Assembly: GCA_013215525.1 (NCBI GenBank)
Contig: JABSQY010000011.1
Location: 1 to 35,590, forward strand
Origin: Nanoarchaeales archaeon
GTDB taxonomy: Archaea; Nanobdellota; Nanobdellia; Woesearchaeales; UBA583
Direction of reading: 5' to 3'
Length of the DNA: 35,590 nt
Below, piece by piece: positions 24,610-32,049 of this stretch (positions are counted from its first letter, which is position 1; each line of letters starts with the position of its first letter). The position numbers and the translations under genes were made by a program. The notes under the pieces were generated by a model. That model was not told where the DNA came from. It did not search any database and saw only the letters and a program-made list of their open reading frames with translations.

Positions 24610-25086
24610 ATGTTTGATTTTACTTCTGGTTTGAATAATAAGAAAATAGGAAAAATAGAATATGAGTTTAATTGTACTATTTTAACTCATACAGATGATG
24701 ATATCCCAAATAAGTTTAATGGGGGATTTATTCATTATTTATACTTTCAAGAAGATAACATTTTAGGTGATATGACTTTAGGTAGAAAAGATAGAGACAT
24801 AAACGGAGTATTTCTTAAATCAGGTGGTTTGAATATTGTTTCTTTTTTTACATCAGTTAATAGTGATAATGGAAGTACTTCAGAATCTATGTTTATTTTT
24901 GAAAAAGATAGTCATGTTGATTCTTATACTAATTGTGGTTTGTATCTTGGTTATATGTGTCCAGTTGATGAGAATTTTTCTGGAAAATCATATGCTGTGT
25001 CTAAAATGAAAAGTTACATTGAGACTAGAAAGAAAAAAGGATTAGTAGTTCATGGTTTAGAAATGATTTTAAGTTTAAATAATTAA
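24610..25086 (+). CDS. Unknown protein co-transcribed with the CNNM gene
   Basis: 158 residues, not recognised, soluble and predicted mainly beta (FIHYLYFQEDNILGDMTLG, GGLNIVSFFTSVN). It starts 2 bases after the CorC-like stop and has no space for its own promoter, so it is probably translated from the same message. It ends 21 bases from the convergent MFS gene. Confidence 0.6.
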   Translation: MFDFTSGLNNKKIGKIEYEFNCTILTHTDDDIPNKFNGGFIHYLYFQEDNILGDMTLGRKDRDINGVFLKSGGLNIVSFFTSVNSDNGSTSESMFIFEKDSHVDSYTNCGLYLGYMCPVDENFSGKSYAVSKMKSYIETRKKKGLVVHGLEMILSLNN

Positions 25087-25107
25087 TATAAAAAATAAAT
25101 TGATTAT

Positions 25108-26265
25108 TTAAAATAATAAAAATGCTAATGATGCAAACGCTCCTAGATAGTATGAAAATTCTATGTTTGAGAAAAATAGTATTAAGATTCCAAATAAAAA
25201 TATTCTTCCAAAGTATAATGAGAATTCTTTAAAGACTAAAAATTCTAAATGACTTTTGTGTTCTCTTGATTTCTTGTACAAATGCGTTTCGTATGGGAGA
25301 TTAATTAGTATGTTTACAAATCCAGATATTAGTGATAAATGTATTATATACTCGCTTTTTAGAAAGTATCCAATTAATATTAATAGTACAAATGTTAGTA
25401 ATGCTCCAATTTTTAATATTTTTGTGTAGCCGTGTCTGTTTGCAAGTTTACCTAAATAAATTGTAAATATTGCGCTGATTAACGAGATTGCACTTATAAA
25501 AATTCCTAACGAGATTATATTACTTGAATATAAATATAGTGTGATTGGAAGTATTAGTGAGAATACAAGTCCTGTGATTCCGTATGCCATTAGTAATAAG
25601 AATTCTTTTAGTTCTAGTTTTATTTCTTTAAATACTTTTAAGTTGAATTTTGGATGAGATATTTTTTGTTTTATTAAAAATATTGGAAATACTGATATGA
25701 ATAAAAATATTGATACAAGTGTTAGTAGAAATGAAAATCCAAAGTATGATGCAATTATTGCTCCAATTGTTGGACTTGCGATTGCGAAAATTCTTGGGTA
25801 TGACATAAATTTTGCTGTTTTTTCAGTTTGTTTTTTATTTCCCATATATTTTGCAAATAGTGAGGATATTGATAATGTGTACAGTGCTCCTGATGCCCCC
25901 ATTATAATTGGGATTATTAAATAATAGTTTCTTATAAGTGTTGATGTTTCTAATGAGAATAGTAACATTAGTCCAATTATTAGAAATGGTGTTCTTATAA
26001 GTATTATTTCTTTTAGTCCTAGTTTGTGTATTATTTTTCCATATAGTGGCGCAAGTAGTCCAAATAAAGTCCATTCCACTAATAAGTATAAAAATACTTG
26101 AGATAGTGTAAAATCAATTGTTAATAGATAAATTGGTACAAATACTGATATTAGTGATATTGCGAATGATTGTATTACAATGTGAGAATATAATAATCCT
26201 AGTTTATCTTTTAGATGGAAAAGTTTTGAAAAATGCGTATGTGTTTGGTTGTCGTGATTGTGCAT
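25108..26265 (-). CDS. MFS-family transporter
   Basis: 385 residues, about 11-12 hydrophobic helices from residue 25 onward. Between helices 2 and 3 is GKIIHKLGLKEIILIRT, the usual MFS basic loop, and a similar loop (GKLANRHGYTKILKIG) in the second half marks the duplication. The N-terminus is histidine-rich (MHNHDNQTHTHF), perhaps metal binding. Substrate is not identifiable. A TATA-like box lies 26 bases upstream of 26265. Confidence 0.8.
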   Translation of the reverse strand: MHNHDNQTHTHFSKLFHLKDKLGLLYSHIVIQSFAISLISVFVPIYLLTIDFTLSQVFLYLLVEWTLFGLLAPLYGKIIHKLGLKEIILIRTPFLIIGLMLLFSLETSTLIRNYYLIIPIIMGASGALYTLSISSLFAKYMGNKKQTEKTAKFMSYPRIFAIASPTIGAIIASYFGFSFLLTLVSIFLFISVFPIFLIKQKISHPKFNLKVFKEIKLELKEFLLLMAYGITGLVFSLILPITLYLYSSNIISLGIFISAISLISAIFTIYLGKLANRHGYTKILKIGALLTFVLLILIGYFLKSEYIIHLSLISGFVNILINLPYETHLYKKSREHKSHLEFLVFKEFSLYFGRIFLFGILILFFSNIEFSYYLGAFASLAFLLF

Positions 26266-26361
26266 ATTACTTATGTTGAAAAGTATTTGTTTAAATAATT
26301 TTATATTTACTCTTGTTTATTTTTATGAAATATTATAAAGTTTTAATTTTAAATATAATTT

Positions 26362-26589
26362 ATGAATTCAAAAATTAATAAATCTAATCAAATAAGTGCT
26401 GACAAGTTGAGAAAATCTATTACTAAGTTATCTATTTATGTTGGTGCTTTTATGATTGTAATTACTTTATTTATTAAAAATACAAAGTTTGAAGATTATG
26501 GTTGGGAGATTATGTCTGTGCTTATATTTGTGTGGTTAATTCCATTTTTAAAAATGAGTAAAAAAATCTCTGAACTAGAAAAAAAATAG
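26362..26589 (+). CDS. Small two-helix membrane protein
   Basis: 75 residues: a lysine-rich, probably cytoplasmic start, then two hydrophobic segments (about residues 27-43 and 51-64) and a charged coil-like tail. No family recognised. The ATG at 26362 is 26 bases after an ATTATAAAG box. Confidence 0.55.
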   Translation: MNSKINKSNQISADKLRKSITKLSIYVGAFMIVITLFIKNTKFEDYGWEIMSVLIFVWLIPFLKMSKKISELEKK

Positions 26590-26673
26590 TAATAGTATAA
26601 TTGAGGATGTTATTATTATAGTTACTTATAATTAAAACTTACTTTTTTAAAGACTGTATGTTTAAATAAAAGT

Positions 26674-27210
26674 ATGACTAATTTATGGCATGATGTAAAG
26701 AGAAAAAAAGTTGAAGAATTCAATGTGATTATTGAATGTCCAAAAGGGAGTAGAATTAAGTATGAAGTTGATAAAGAAACTGGATTAATTATGTTTGATA
26801 GAGTTTTATATTCTCCAATGCATTATGCTACAGATTATGGATTTGTTCCTCAAACTTTATGGGAAGATGGAGATGCTTTAGATGTGATGGTTTTAGGACA
26901 CGACCCGGTTGTTCCTGGTTGTTTAATTAGATGTCGTCCTCTTGCTTATTTAGAAATGATTGATGGTGGAGATTCTGATATTAAAGTATTAGCTGTGCCT
27001 GTTACAGATCCTAGATTTGAATACATTAAAACTATTAATGATGTTGATCCTCACTTATTAAAGGAAATTAAACATTTTTTCAAAGTATATAAAGATTTAC
27101 AAGAAAAGAAAGTTGAAGTTGGTGAATGGATTGGTTATGATGAAACTATCAAAGCTACTCAAAAATCATTTGATTTATATGATAAAGAGTTCCCAGGTAA
27201 AGCTGAATAA
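26674..27210 (+). CDS. ppa: Family I inorganic pyrophosphatase
   Basis: 178 residues, hydrolyses the pyrophosphate released by biosynthesis. The signature is complete: KYEVDKETG, PMHYATDYGFVPQT, and the metal-binding DGDALDVMVLG with its paired aspartates, followed by GDSDIKVLAVP. This is the usual soluble hexameric enzyme. The ATG is preceded by TTTTTTAAAG about 25 bases upstream. Confidence 0.96.
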   Translation: MTNLWHDVKRKKVEEFNVIIECPKGSRIKYEVDKETGLIMFDRVLYSPMHYATDYGFVPQTLWEDGDALDVMVLGHDPVVPGCLIRCRPLAYLEMIDGGDSDIKVLAVPVTDPRFEYIKTINDVDPHLLKEIKHFFKVYKDLQEKKVEVGEWIGYDETIKATQKSFDLYDKEFPGKAE

Positions 27211-27233
27211 TTTTTTTATTATTTACTTTAGTT

Positions 27234-27274
27234 TTTATTTCTAGATTATAGTTTAATATTTATTTCTAGATTAT
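27234..27274. repeat. 16-bp direct repeat
   Basis: TTTATTTCTAGATTAT at 27234-27249 and again at 27259-27274, just downstream of the pyrophosphatase gene. Confidence 0.85.
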
Positions 27275-27287
27275 TATTTTTTGTTTT

Positions 27288-27302
27288 AATAGTTATACTA
27301 TT
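27288..27302. repeat. Palindrome AATAGTTATACTATT, first exact copy
   Basis: A 15-base palindrome between two convergent genes. An identical copy is at 28553-28567 and a near copy (left arm altered) is at about 27856-27870. It could be a terminator hairpin here, but the later copy lies between divergent starts. Confidence 0.75.
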
Positions 27303-27322
27303 TTGTATGTTATTTTATGGTA

Positions 27323-27634
27323 TTATTTTTTAAAGTTTAAATATTTTATTTCTAAATTGTCAAATTCTTTACTTTTTCGTATATATTCATTAGCTAAATC
27401 TCTAGTTTTATTATTCATTGAATTTAGTTTAAACTTATATTTTTGATGTAAATTTTCTTTTGATAAATATGTGTGAGATATGTATAATGTTGGTAATAAC
27501 ACTACTTGGATGCTAAATACTAATTTTGTAATATCTGGATATTTATAAATTAATAATAAAAATATTATTCCTTGTAATGAAGATAACCATAATACAAATA
27601 AATCTAAATTTGTTTCAAAAATAATATCTTTCAT
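27323..27634 (-). CDS. Small membrane protein with coiled tail
   Basis: 103 residues: two hydrophobic segments (about residues 11-30 and 38-56) and a charged helical C-terminal half (TRDLANEYIRKSKEFDNLEI). No family recognised. Its ATG overlaps the TAA of the 34-residue ORF upstream (TAATG), so the two are probably translationally coupled. Confidence 0.55.
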   Translation of the reverse strand: MKDIIFETNLDLFVLWLSSLQGIIFLLLIYKYPDITKLVFSIQVVLLPTLYISHTYLSKENLHQKYKFKLNSMNNKTRDLANEYIRKSKEFDNLEIKYLNFKK

Positions 27635-27738
27635 TATCTATATCTTAAATCTGCAATTAAAGAATGTATTTCATTTGCAACTTTTAAAAAATTTTCTCTT
27701 TCTTTTCTTCCTTTTTCTCGGATTTCGGTTTCTGTCAT
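27634..27738 (-). CDS. 34-residue microprotein coupled to the downstream membrane protein
   Basis: Encodes MTETEIREKGRKERENF... with a helical, strongly charged profile, ending LIADLRYR. Three points support it: an ATG centred about 26 bases after an ATTATATA box (27757-27768), a balanced codon content, and a TAATG overlap with the following gene. No homologue recognised. Confidence 0.5.
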   Translation of the reverse strand: MTETEIREKGRKERENFLKVANEIHSLIADLRYR

Positions 27739-27871
27739 AATATTATATGGATAAATATGTATATAATTGTGTGGTTTCAAAGTTGGAATTAATTTGACTT
27801 TTAGTTTTAAAATTCAATATTATACCTTTGTTATTATTTTATTTATTTTTACTCCGACAGTTATACTATTT

Positions 27872-28516
27872 TCAAGGTATTATAATTTCATCATATGACT
27901 TTACTATTTGGTCTGCTTGTTGTAGTTTTGAACTTGGATATGTTGTTGTGATTGCAATACAGTACATTCCTGCTGCCTTTGCTGCTGCAATTCCGTGTGG
28001 CGCATCTTCAATTACTATACAATTTTCTGGACGTATCTCTAATTGTTTTGCTGAATATATAAATATTGCTGGATCTGGTTTTGATTTGCCTTGTACATCT
28101 TCAACACTATACACTTTATTTTTAAATAATTTATATAAACCTAATTTATCATCTACATCTTTTAATAATTTCTTGTTCATTGCTGTTGAAATGCATGTAT
28201 CATATCTTGTAATCATTTCTTTATGGAAGTCTTCAAATCCATCTATGAAGTTAATTTGTGTTTTAAATAAATCTAAAACAATTTCTAATCTTTCATCTGC
28301 TAGTATTTGATTATCTCCAACTAAATTTTCATAACCTTTTAATTGTTTCATAACTCGAACTCCATCAATTAGAGATTGTCCAGTTAATAATGGTTTTACT
28401 GCTTCTCTGTCATATTTTATTCCTCTTTTTTTTAAGAATGCTATTTGACTTTTATCCCAAATTCCTTCTGAGTCAATTACTATTCCTTCACAGTCATATA
28501 ATATTGCTTCAATTAT
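27872..28516 (-). CDS. HAD phosphatase/phosphoglucomutase-like enzyme with apparent ATA start
   Basis: About 214 residues, beta-phosphoglucomutase-like HAD hydrolase. Motif I is AILYDCEGIVIDSE near the N-terminus, the lysine motif is VQGKSKPDPAIF, and motif IV is CIVIEDAPHGIAAAKAAG. The first ATG (28351) would remove motif I, so translation must begin earlier. The frame upstream holds only ATT, ATA and ATT before a TAA (28520-28522). A minus-strand TATA-like box is centred about 26 bases before the ATA at 28516, pointing to that codon as a leaderless start. In motif I the second aspartate is glutamate (D-C-E instead of D-x-D), which may alter catalysis. Confidence 0.75.
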   Translation of the reverse strand: MIEAILYDCEGIVIDSEGIWDKSQIAFLKKRGIKYDREAVKPLLTGQSLIDGVRVMKQLKGYENLVGDNQILADERLEIVLDLFKTQINFIDGFEDFHKEMITRYDTCISTAMNKKLLKDVDDKLGLYKLFKNKVYSVEDVQGKSKPDPAIFIYSAKQLEIRPENCIVIEDAPHGIAAAKAAGMYCIAITTTYPSSKLQQADQIVKSYDEIIIP

Positions 28517-28536
28517 AATTTATACATGTTTTTTAT

Positions 28537-28546
28537 GTTTAAAAAT
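28537..28546 (-). promoter_or_regulatory. TATA-like box of the HAD gene
   Basis: Reads ATTTTTAAAC on the minus strand, centred at 28541.5, about 26 bases before the ATA codon at 28516. Confidence 0.5.
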
Positions 28547-28552
28547 GTTTCT

Positions 28553-28567
28553 AATAGTTATACTATT
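28553..28567. repeat. Palindrome AATAGTTATACTATT, second exact copy
   Basis: Identical to 27288-27302. It lies between the divergent HAD and nucleotidyltransferase genes, just upstream of the HAD TATA-like box. Confidence 0.75.
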
Positions 28568-28640
28568 TTTATTTTTATTATAACTATTTTATTTACAAAT
28601 TCTAACAAATATATTTAAATAAGTTTTTTACAATTATACT

Positions 28641-29408
28641 ATGAAAGATTGGGAAATTGCACTTAATAAATTTATGAAGAAATGGGAGAATAATAAAGAT
28701 GTTACAGGCGCGCTTGTTTGTGGTAGTTTTGTAACTGGGAATCCTACTAAACATTCAGATATTGATTTACATATTGTGTTAAGTGATAAATGTGATTATC
28801 GAATTCGTGGAAATGAATATATTGATGGGATTTTGATTGAATATTTTATTAATCCTCCTAAACAATACTTAAAGTATCTTGAGTCTGATTATTCTAATAA
28901 TAGAAAAATTGATTCTCATATGTTTTCAACTGGTAAAATTCTTTTTGATAAAAATGGTGATGTTAAAAAGTTAGTTACTTTGTCTAAAAAGTATTTGAAA
29001 AAATCGTTTAAGAAAACTACTGGAGTTATGGTTGAGATTAATAAGTATCATTTGTGGGATAATTGTGATAATTTAGAAGAGGTGTACATGCGTAATAAGT
29101 CTGATATTTATTTTTGTTATTATAATTATCTAAATGAGTTGTTTAATGTTTATTCTAAGTTTTTAGGGTTTGAGAGTATTTCTTTTAATAAGATTAGAAG
29201 ATTTCTTGTTGAAAAAAAAGATATTAAAAAGTATAATGTGTCAGAGTTTTCTGATAAAAAATTTGTTAAAAAGTTTATTAAGTTATTAGATTTAAAAGAA
29301 CCACAAGTTATGTTAAAGGAGTTCAAAGCTTTGAATGAGTATGTGTTAAAGCAGATGGGTAGTCTGAGTGTTGATGGTTGGAAGATTAGAACTCCTGTAG
29401 AAAAATGA
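28641..29408 (+). CDS. Nucleotidyltransferase-fold protein (aminoglycoside-type)
   Basis: 255 residues. The polymerase-beta-type nucleotidyltransferase motif is complete: GALVCGSFVTGNPTKHSDID, with the G-S and D-x-D, and a third acidic residue in ILIEYF. A helical C-terminal domain follows. This matches the minimal or aminoglycoside nucleotidyltransferase class, which adenylylates small molecules or proteins; the substrate is not deducible. The TATA-like ATATTTAAATA is centred about 26 bases before the ATG. Confidence 0.8.
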   Translation: MKDWEIALNKFMKKWENNKDVTGALVCGSFVTGNPTKHSDIDLHIVLSDKCDYRIRGNEYIDGILIEYFINPPKQYLKYLESDYSNNRKIDSHMFSTGKILFDKNGDVKKLVTLSKKYLKKSFKKTTGVMVEINKYHLWDNCDNLEEVYMRNKSDIYFCYYNYLNELFNVYSKFLGFESISFNKIRRFLVEKKDIKKYNVSEFSDKKFVKKFIKLLDLKEPQVMLKEFKALNEYVLKQMGSLSVDGWKIRTPVEK

Positions 29409-29512
29409 TAATTAATAATTTTCATATTATTTACATTAATTTAGAGTTATTACATTAATTTTATTTATTTATAATTAATAATATTTAAATACTAAATAAA
29501 TACTTTAAGAGT

Positions 29513-31066
29513 ATGATAAAACAAAATACTAAAACTATTGTTCTTGTAATTTTTGATGGTTTTGGGATTCGAGAAGATTCAAAGTATAACAGTGTCCTTA
29601 ATGCTAATATGAAAAATTATTTTAAGTTATGGAATAATTACCCTCATACACAAATTAATGCATCAGAGAAGTTTGTAGGTTTGCCTAAAGGACAAATAGG
29701 AAGTTCTGAGGTTGGACATTTGACAATGGGTGCTGGACGGCTTGTTAAACAACCGATTGTTCGAATTAATGAAGATATTAAATCTGGACATTTCTTATCT
29801 AATGTTAAATTGAATTCTGGATTTTCTAAAGTTGTAAAGTCTTCTGGAAATATTCATGTGATGGGTTTACTTGGGCCTGGTGGAGTTCATTCTCACCGTG
29901 ACCACTTGTATGCTTTATTAAAGTTTTATGATAAAAAGATATCTGATTCTAATTCTAAAAGAAATTCTAAATTTACTGGGAAAGTGTTTATTCATAATTT
30001 TTTAGATGGACGTGATTTAGCCCCTGATTCTGCAAAGTTATATATTAAACATTTAAATTTGCAACTTAAAAAATTAGTTAACAAGTCTTTGTTTGTAAAT
30101 TCAACTATGTGTGGAAGATACTTTGCAATGGATAGAGATAAGAGATGGACACGTACAAATGTTGCACTTAACATGCTTGTCTCCGGTAAAGGTGTGAACT
30201 CATCTTCTTTTGTTAAATCAATTGATGAAAGTTATTCTAGTTCTGTGTATGATGAGTTTATAACACCTGTGATTAATGAACTTGAAGTTGTTTGTAGTAA
30301 AGATTTATGTTTATTTTATAATTTTCGTTCAGATAGACCACGACAGTTAGTTAAGAAACTTCTTGATAAGTATCCAGATTTAAATATGCAAACTTTGACT
30401 CATTATTCTGATGAGTTTAAGTGTGATGTTATTTATCCAACAATTTATCCTAAAAACCCGCTTGGTGTTGTGTTAGCTAAGAAAGGCTTGTCGCAGTTGC
30501 GTATTTCTGAGTCTGAGAAATTTCCACATGTAACTTATTTTTTTAATGGTTTAAATTTTGATAAATCTTTAAATGAAGTTCAAGTTAAAATACCTTCTCC
30601 AAAAGTTGCCACATATGATTTACAACCTGAGATGAATGCTAAAGTTTTGTCTGATAAAGTATGTTCTAATGTTGAATCTAAAAAGTATGATTTTATTTTA
30701 GTTAATTTTGCTAATTCAGATATGGTTGGACATACAGGACATTACAAAGCGACAATTAAAGCTTTAAAGGTATTAGATAAATGTTTAGGAGATATTAAGA
30801 AATCTGTTGATTCTGTAGATAATTGTACTTTGTTATTTACATCTGATCATGGGAATTGCGAAATTATGAGAGATGAGAATGGAAAGCCTTTTACAAAACA
30901 TACAACTAATCTTGTGCCGTTCATTCTTTGTGATAAGAGTTACGAGTTACGTCAAGATTTTAAGAAAATTTCTTTATCAAATGTTGCTCCAACAATACTT
31001 GAATTGTTTGAGATTAAGAAAGGTGCTGTTATGACGTCTGATAGTTTGATTAAAAAGAAAAAATAG
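29513..31066 (+). CDS. gpmI: 2,3-bisphosphoglycerate-independent phosphoglycerate mutase
   Basis: 517 residues, converts 3- and 2-phosphoglycerate in glycolysis and gluconeogenesis. Every active-site block of the bacterial-type enzyme is seen: VIFDGFGIRED, the phospho-accepting serine in GQIGSSEVGHLTMG, GGVHSHRDH, HNFLDGRD, MDRDKRW, NFRSDRPRQ, SEKFPHVTYFFNG, NSDMVGHTG, LFTSDHGNCE and FTKHTTNL. Length is normal. It is GpmI-type rather than the short archaeal aPGM, so it was probably acquired or retained from outside the classical archaeal set. Leaderless start, with a TAATATTTAAATA box 26 bases upstream. Confidence 0.96.
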   Translation: MIKQNTKTIVLVIFDGFGIREDSKYNSVLNANMKNYFKLWNNYPHTQINASEKFVGLPKGQIGSSEVGHLTMGAGRLVKQPIVRINEDIKSGHFLSNVKLNSGFSKVVKSSGNIHVMGLLGPGGVHSHRDHLYALLKFYDKKISDSNSKRNSKFTGKVFIHNFLDGRDLAPDSAKLYIKHLNLQLKKLVNKSLFVNSTMCGRYFAMDRDKRWTRTNVALNMLVSGKGVNSSSFVKSIDESYSSSVYDEFITPVINELEVVCSKDLCLFYNFRSDRPRQLVKKLLDKYPDLNMQTLTHYSDEFKCDVIYPTIYPKNPLGVVLAKKGLSQLRISESEKFPHVTYFFNGLNFDKSLNEVQVKIPSPKVATYDLQPEMNAKVLSDKVCSNVESKKYDFILVNFANSDMVGHTGHYKATIKALKVLDKCLGDIKKSVDSVDNCTLLFTSDHGNCEIMRDENGKPFTKHTTNLVPFILCDKSYELRQDFKKISLSNVAPTILELFEIKKGAVMTSDSLIKKKK

Positions 31067-31092
31067 TTGTTTGGAAATAAATAATATATTAT

Positions 31093-31491
31093 TTACTTTT
31101 TATCATCAAGTTGGATTGCATCATATGGAACTGAAAAATTTCTAGTTTCATAATTATCTAAGTTAACTCCAATTAAAAGTCTATCTTGAGTATAACACAT
31201 ATTCATTTCACCTATTTTTCTCATATTACTACTATTTTTACTTATTTTTACTCCTAAAATATGAATCTCATTAGGTTTTCTACTACTATTAACTAAAGGA
31301 TTAAACTCAGTATTTATAATTCTTATACTTTTACTTAGTTCAGATTCATTTGCATGATTTAATACTAAACCAGTTAATATTGAACACAAAGTATCATGTA
31401 CATCTTTTCTTTTAAAATCCTCACCACCACTATTCAAAGAAGCTATAAGTCCAGTAGTTGCATCAATTTCATTTACATCAATAAATACCAT
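31093..31491 (-). CDS. Unknown 132-residue protein
   Basis: Not recognised. Soluble, alpha/beta; no clear motif apart from a Cys in MCYTQDRLLIG. A TTTATAAATG box is centred about 27 bases before the ATG at 31491. It ends 26 bases from the convergent phosphoglycerate mutase gene. Confidence 0.5.
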   Translation of the reverse strand: MVFIDVNEIDATTGLIASLNSGGEDFKRKDVHDTLCSILTGLVLNHANESELSKSIRIINTEFNPLVNSSRKPNEIHILGVKISKNSSNMRKIGEMNMCYTQDRLLIGVNLDNYETRNFSVPYDAIQLDDKK

Positions 31492-31590
31492 TTTAAATAT
31501 ATTAATTAATAATCATTTATAAATGTTGTTAATTTGAGTAGTTACACCTGAAAATTAGGAAAAATAAGGTATTATGTCAAATATAAACGT

Positions 31591-32046
31591 TTAAAGAACG
31601 CTTAATAGGATTAACATAATTGTTAAGAATACAAATTTTACAAATTCAGTTTTAAGTTCTAATTTTTGATTTGTATTTTCTATAAATAATATCAGTATTG
31701 GAAATATTGTTATAAACATAAAACTTGATTCTAGGTATGTATATGAATACATAAAAGTTATACTATATAATAAAACATTATGAATTTGTTTTAGTGAATC
31801 TATTTTTTTAACTATACTTATTAGTTTGATTAATAGTAATATAATTGTTATAAATATAATAAAACCGTAACTTGATAAAAAGTATAATAATGAACCGTAA
31901 CTTAATAATAATAATGCATCTAATGTATATGTGATTGGTTTTTGTATTTCTTTTAGTTCATCAATTACAACTTCTTCTTTTGCTAATAAATATCCTAAGA
32001 ATGTTACAAAGTATGAAATATAAAAAATTAAAATATAATTAATCAT
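31591..32046 (-). CDS. Multi-pass membrane protein
   Basis: 151 residues with about five hydrophobic helices. A charged loop (KEEVVIDELKEIQK) follows the first. No family recognised. It starts 3 bases after the stop of the thioredoxin-like gene, so the two are probably one operon, and it may partner that protein in the membrane. Confidence 0.6.
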   Translation of the reverse strand: MINYILIFYISYFVTFLGYLLAKEEVVIDELKEIQKPITYTLDALLLLSYGSLLYFLSSYGFIIFITIILLLIKLISIVKKIDSLKQIHNVLLYSITFMYSYTYLESSFMFITIFPILILFIENTNQKLELKTEFVKFVFLTIMLILLSVL

Positions 32047-32049
32047 TTT

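Noticed and set aside
25835..26074. Minus-strand 79-residue ORF within the MFS gene
   Set aside because: It overlaps the transporter in another frame and has no separate promoter.
27872..28516. AUA read as methionine throughout (code change)
   Set aside because: Internal ATA codons fall at positions where HAD proteins have Ile or Val, so AUA appears to be read as Ile; only initiation is in question.
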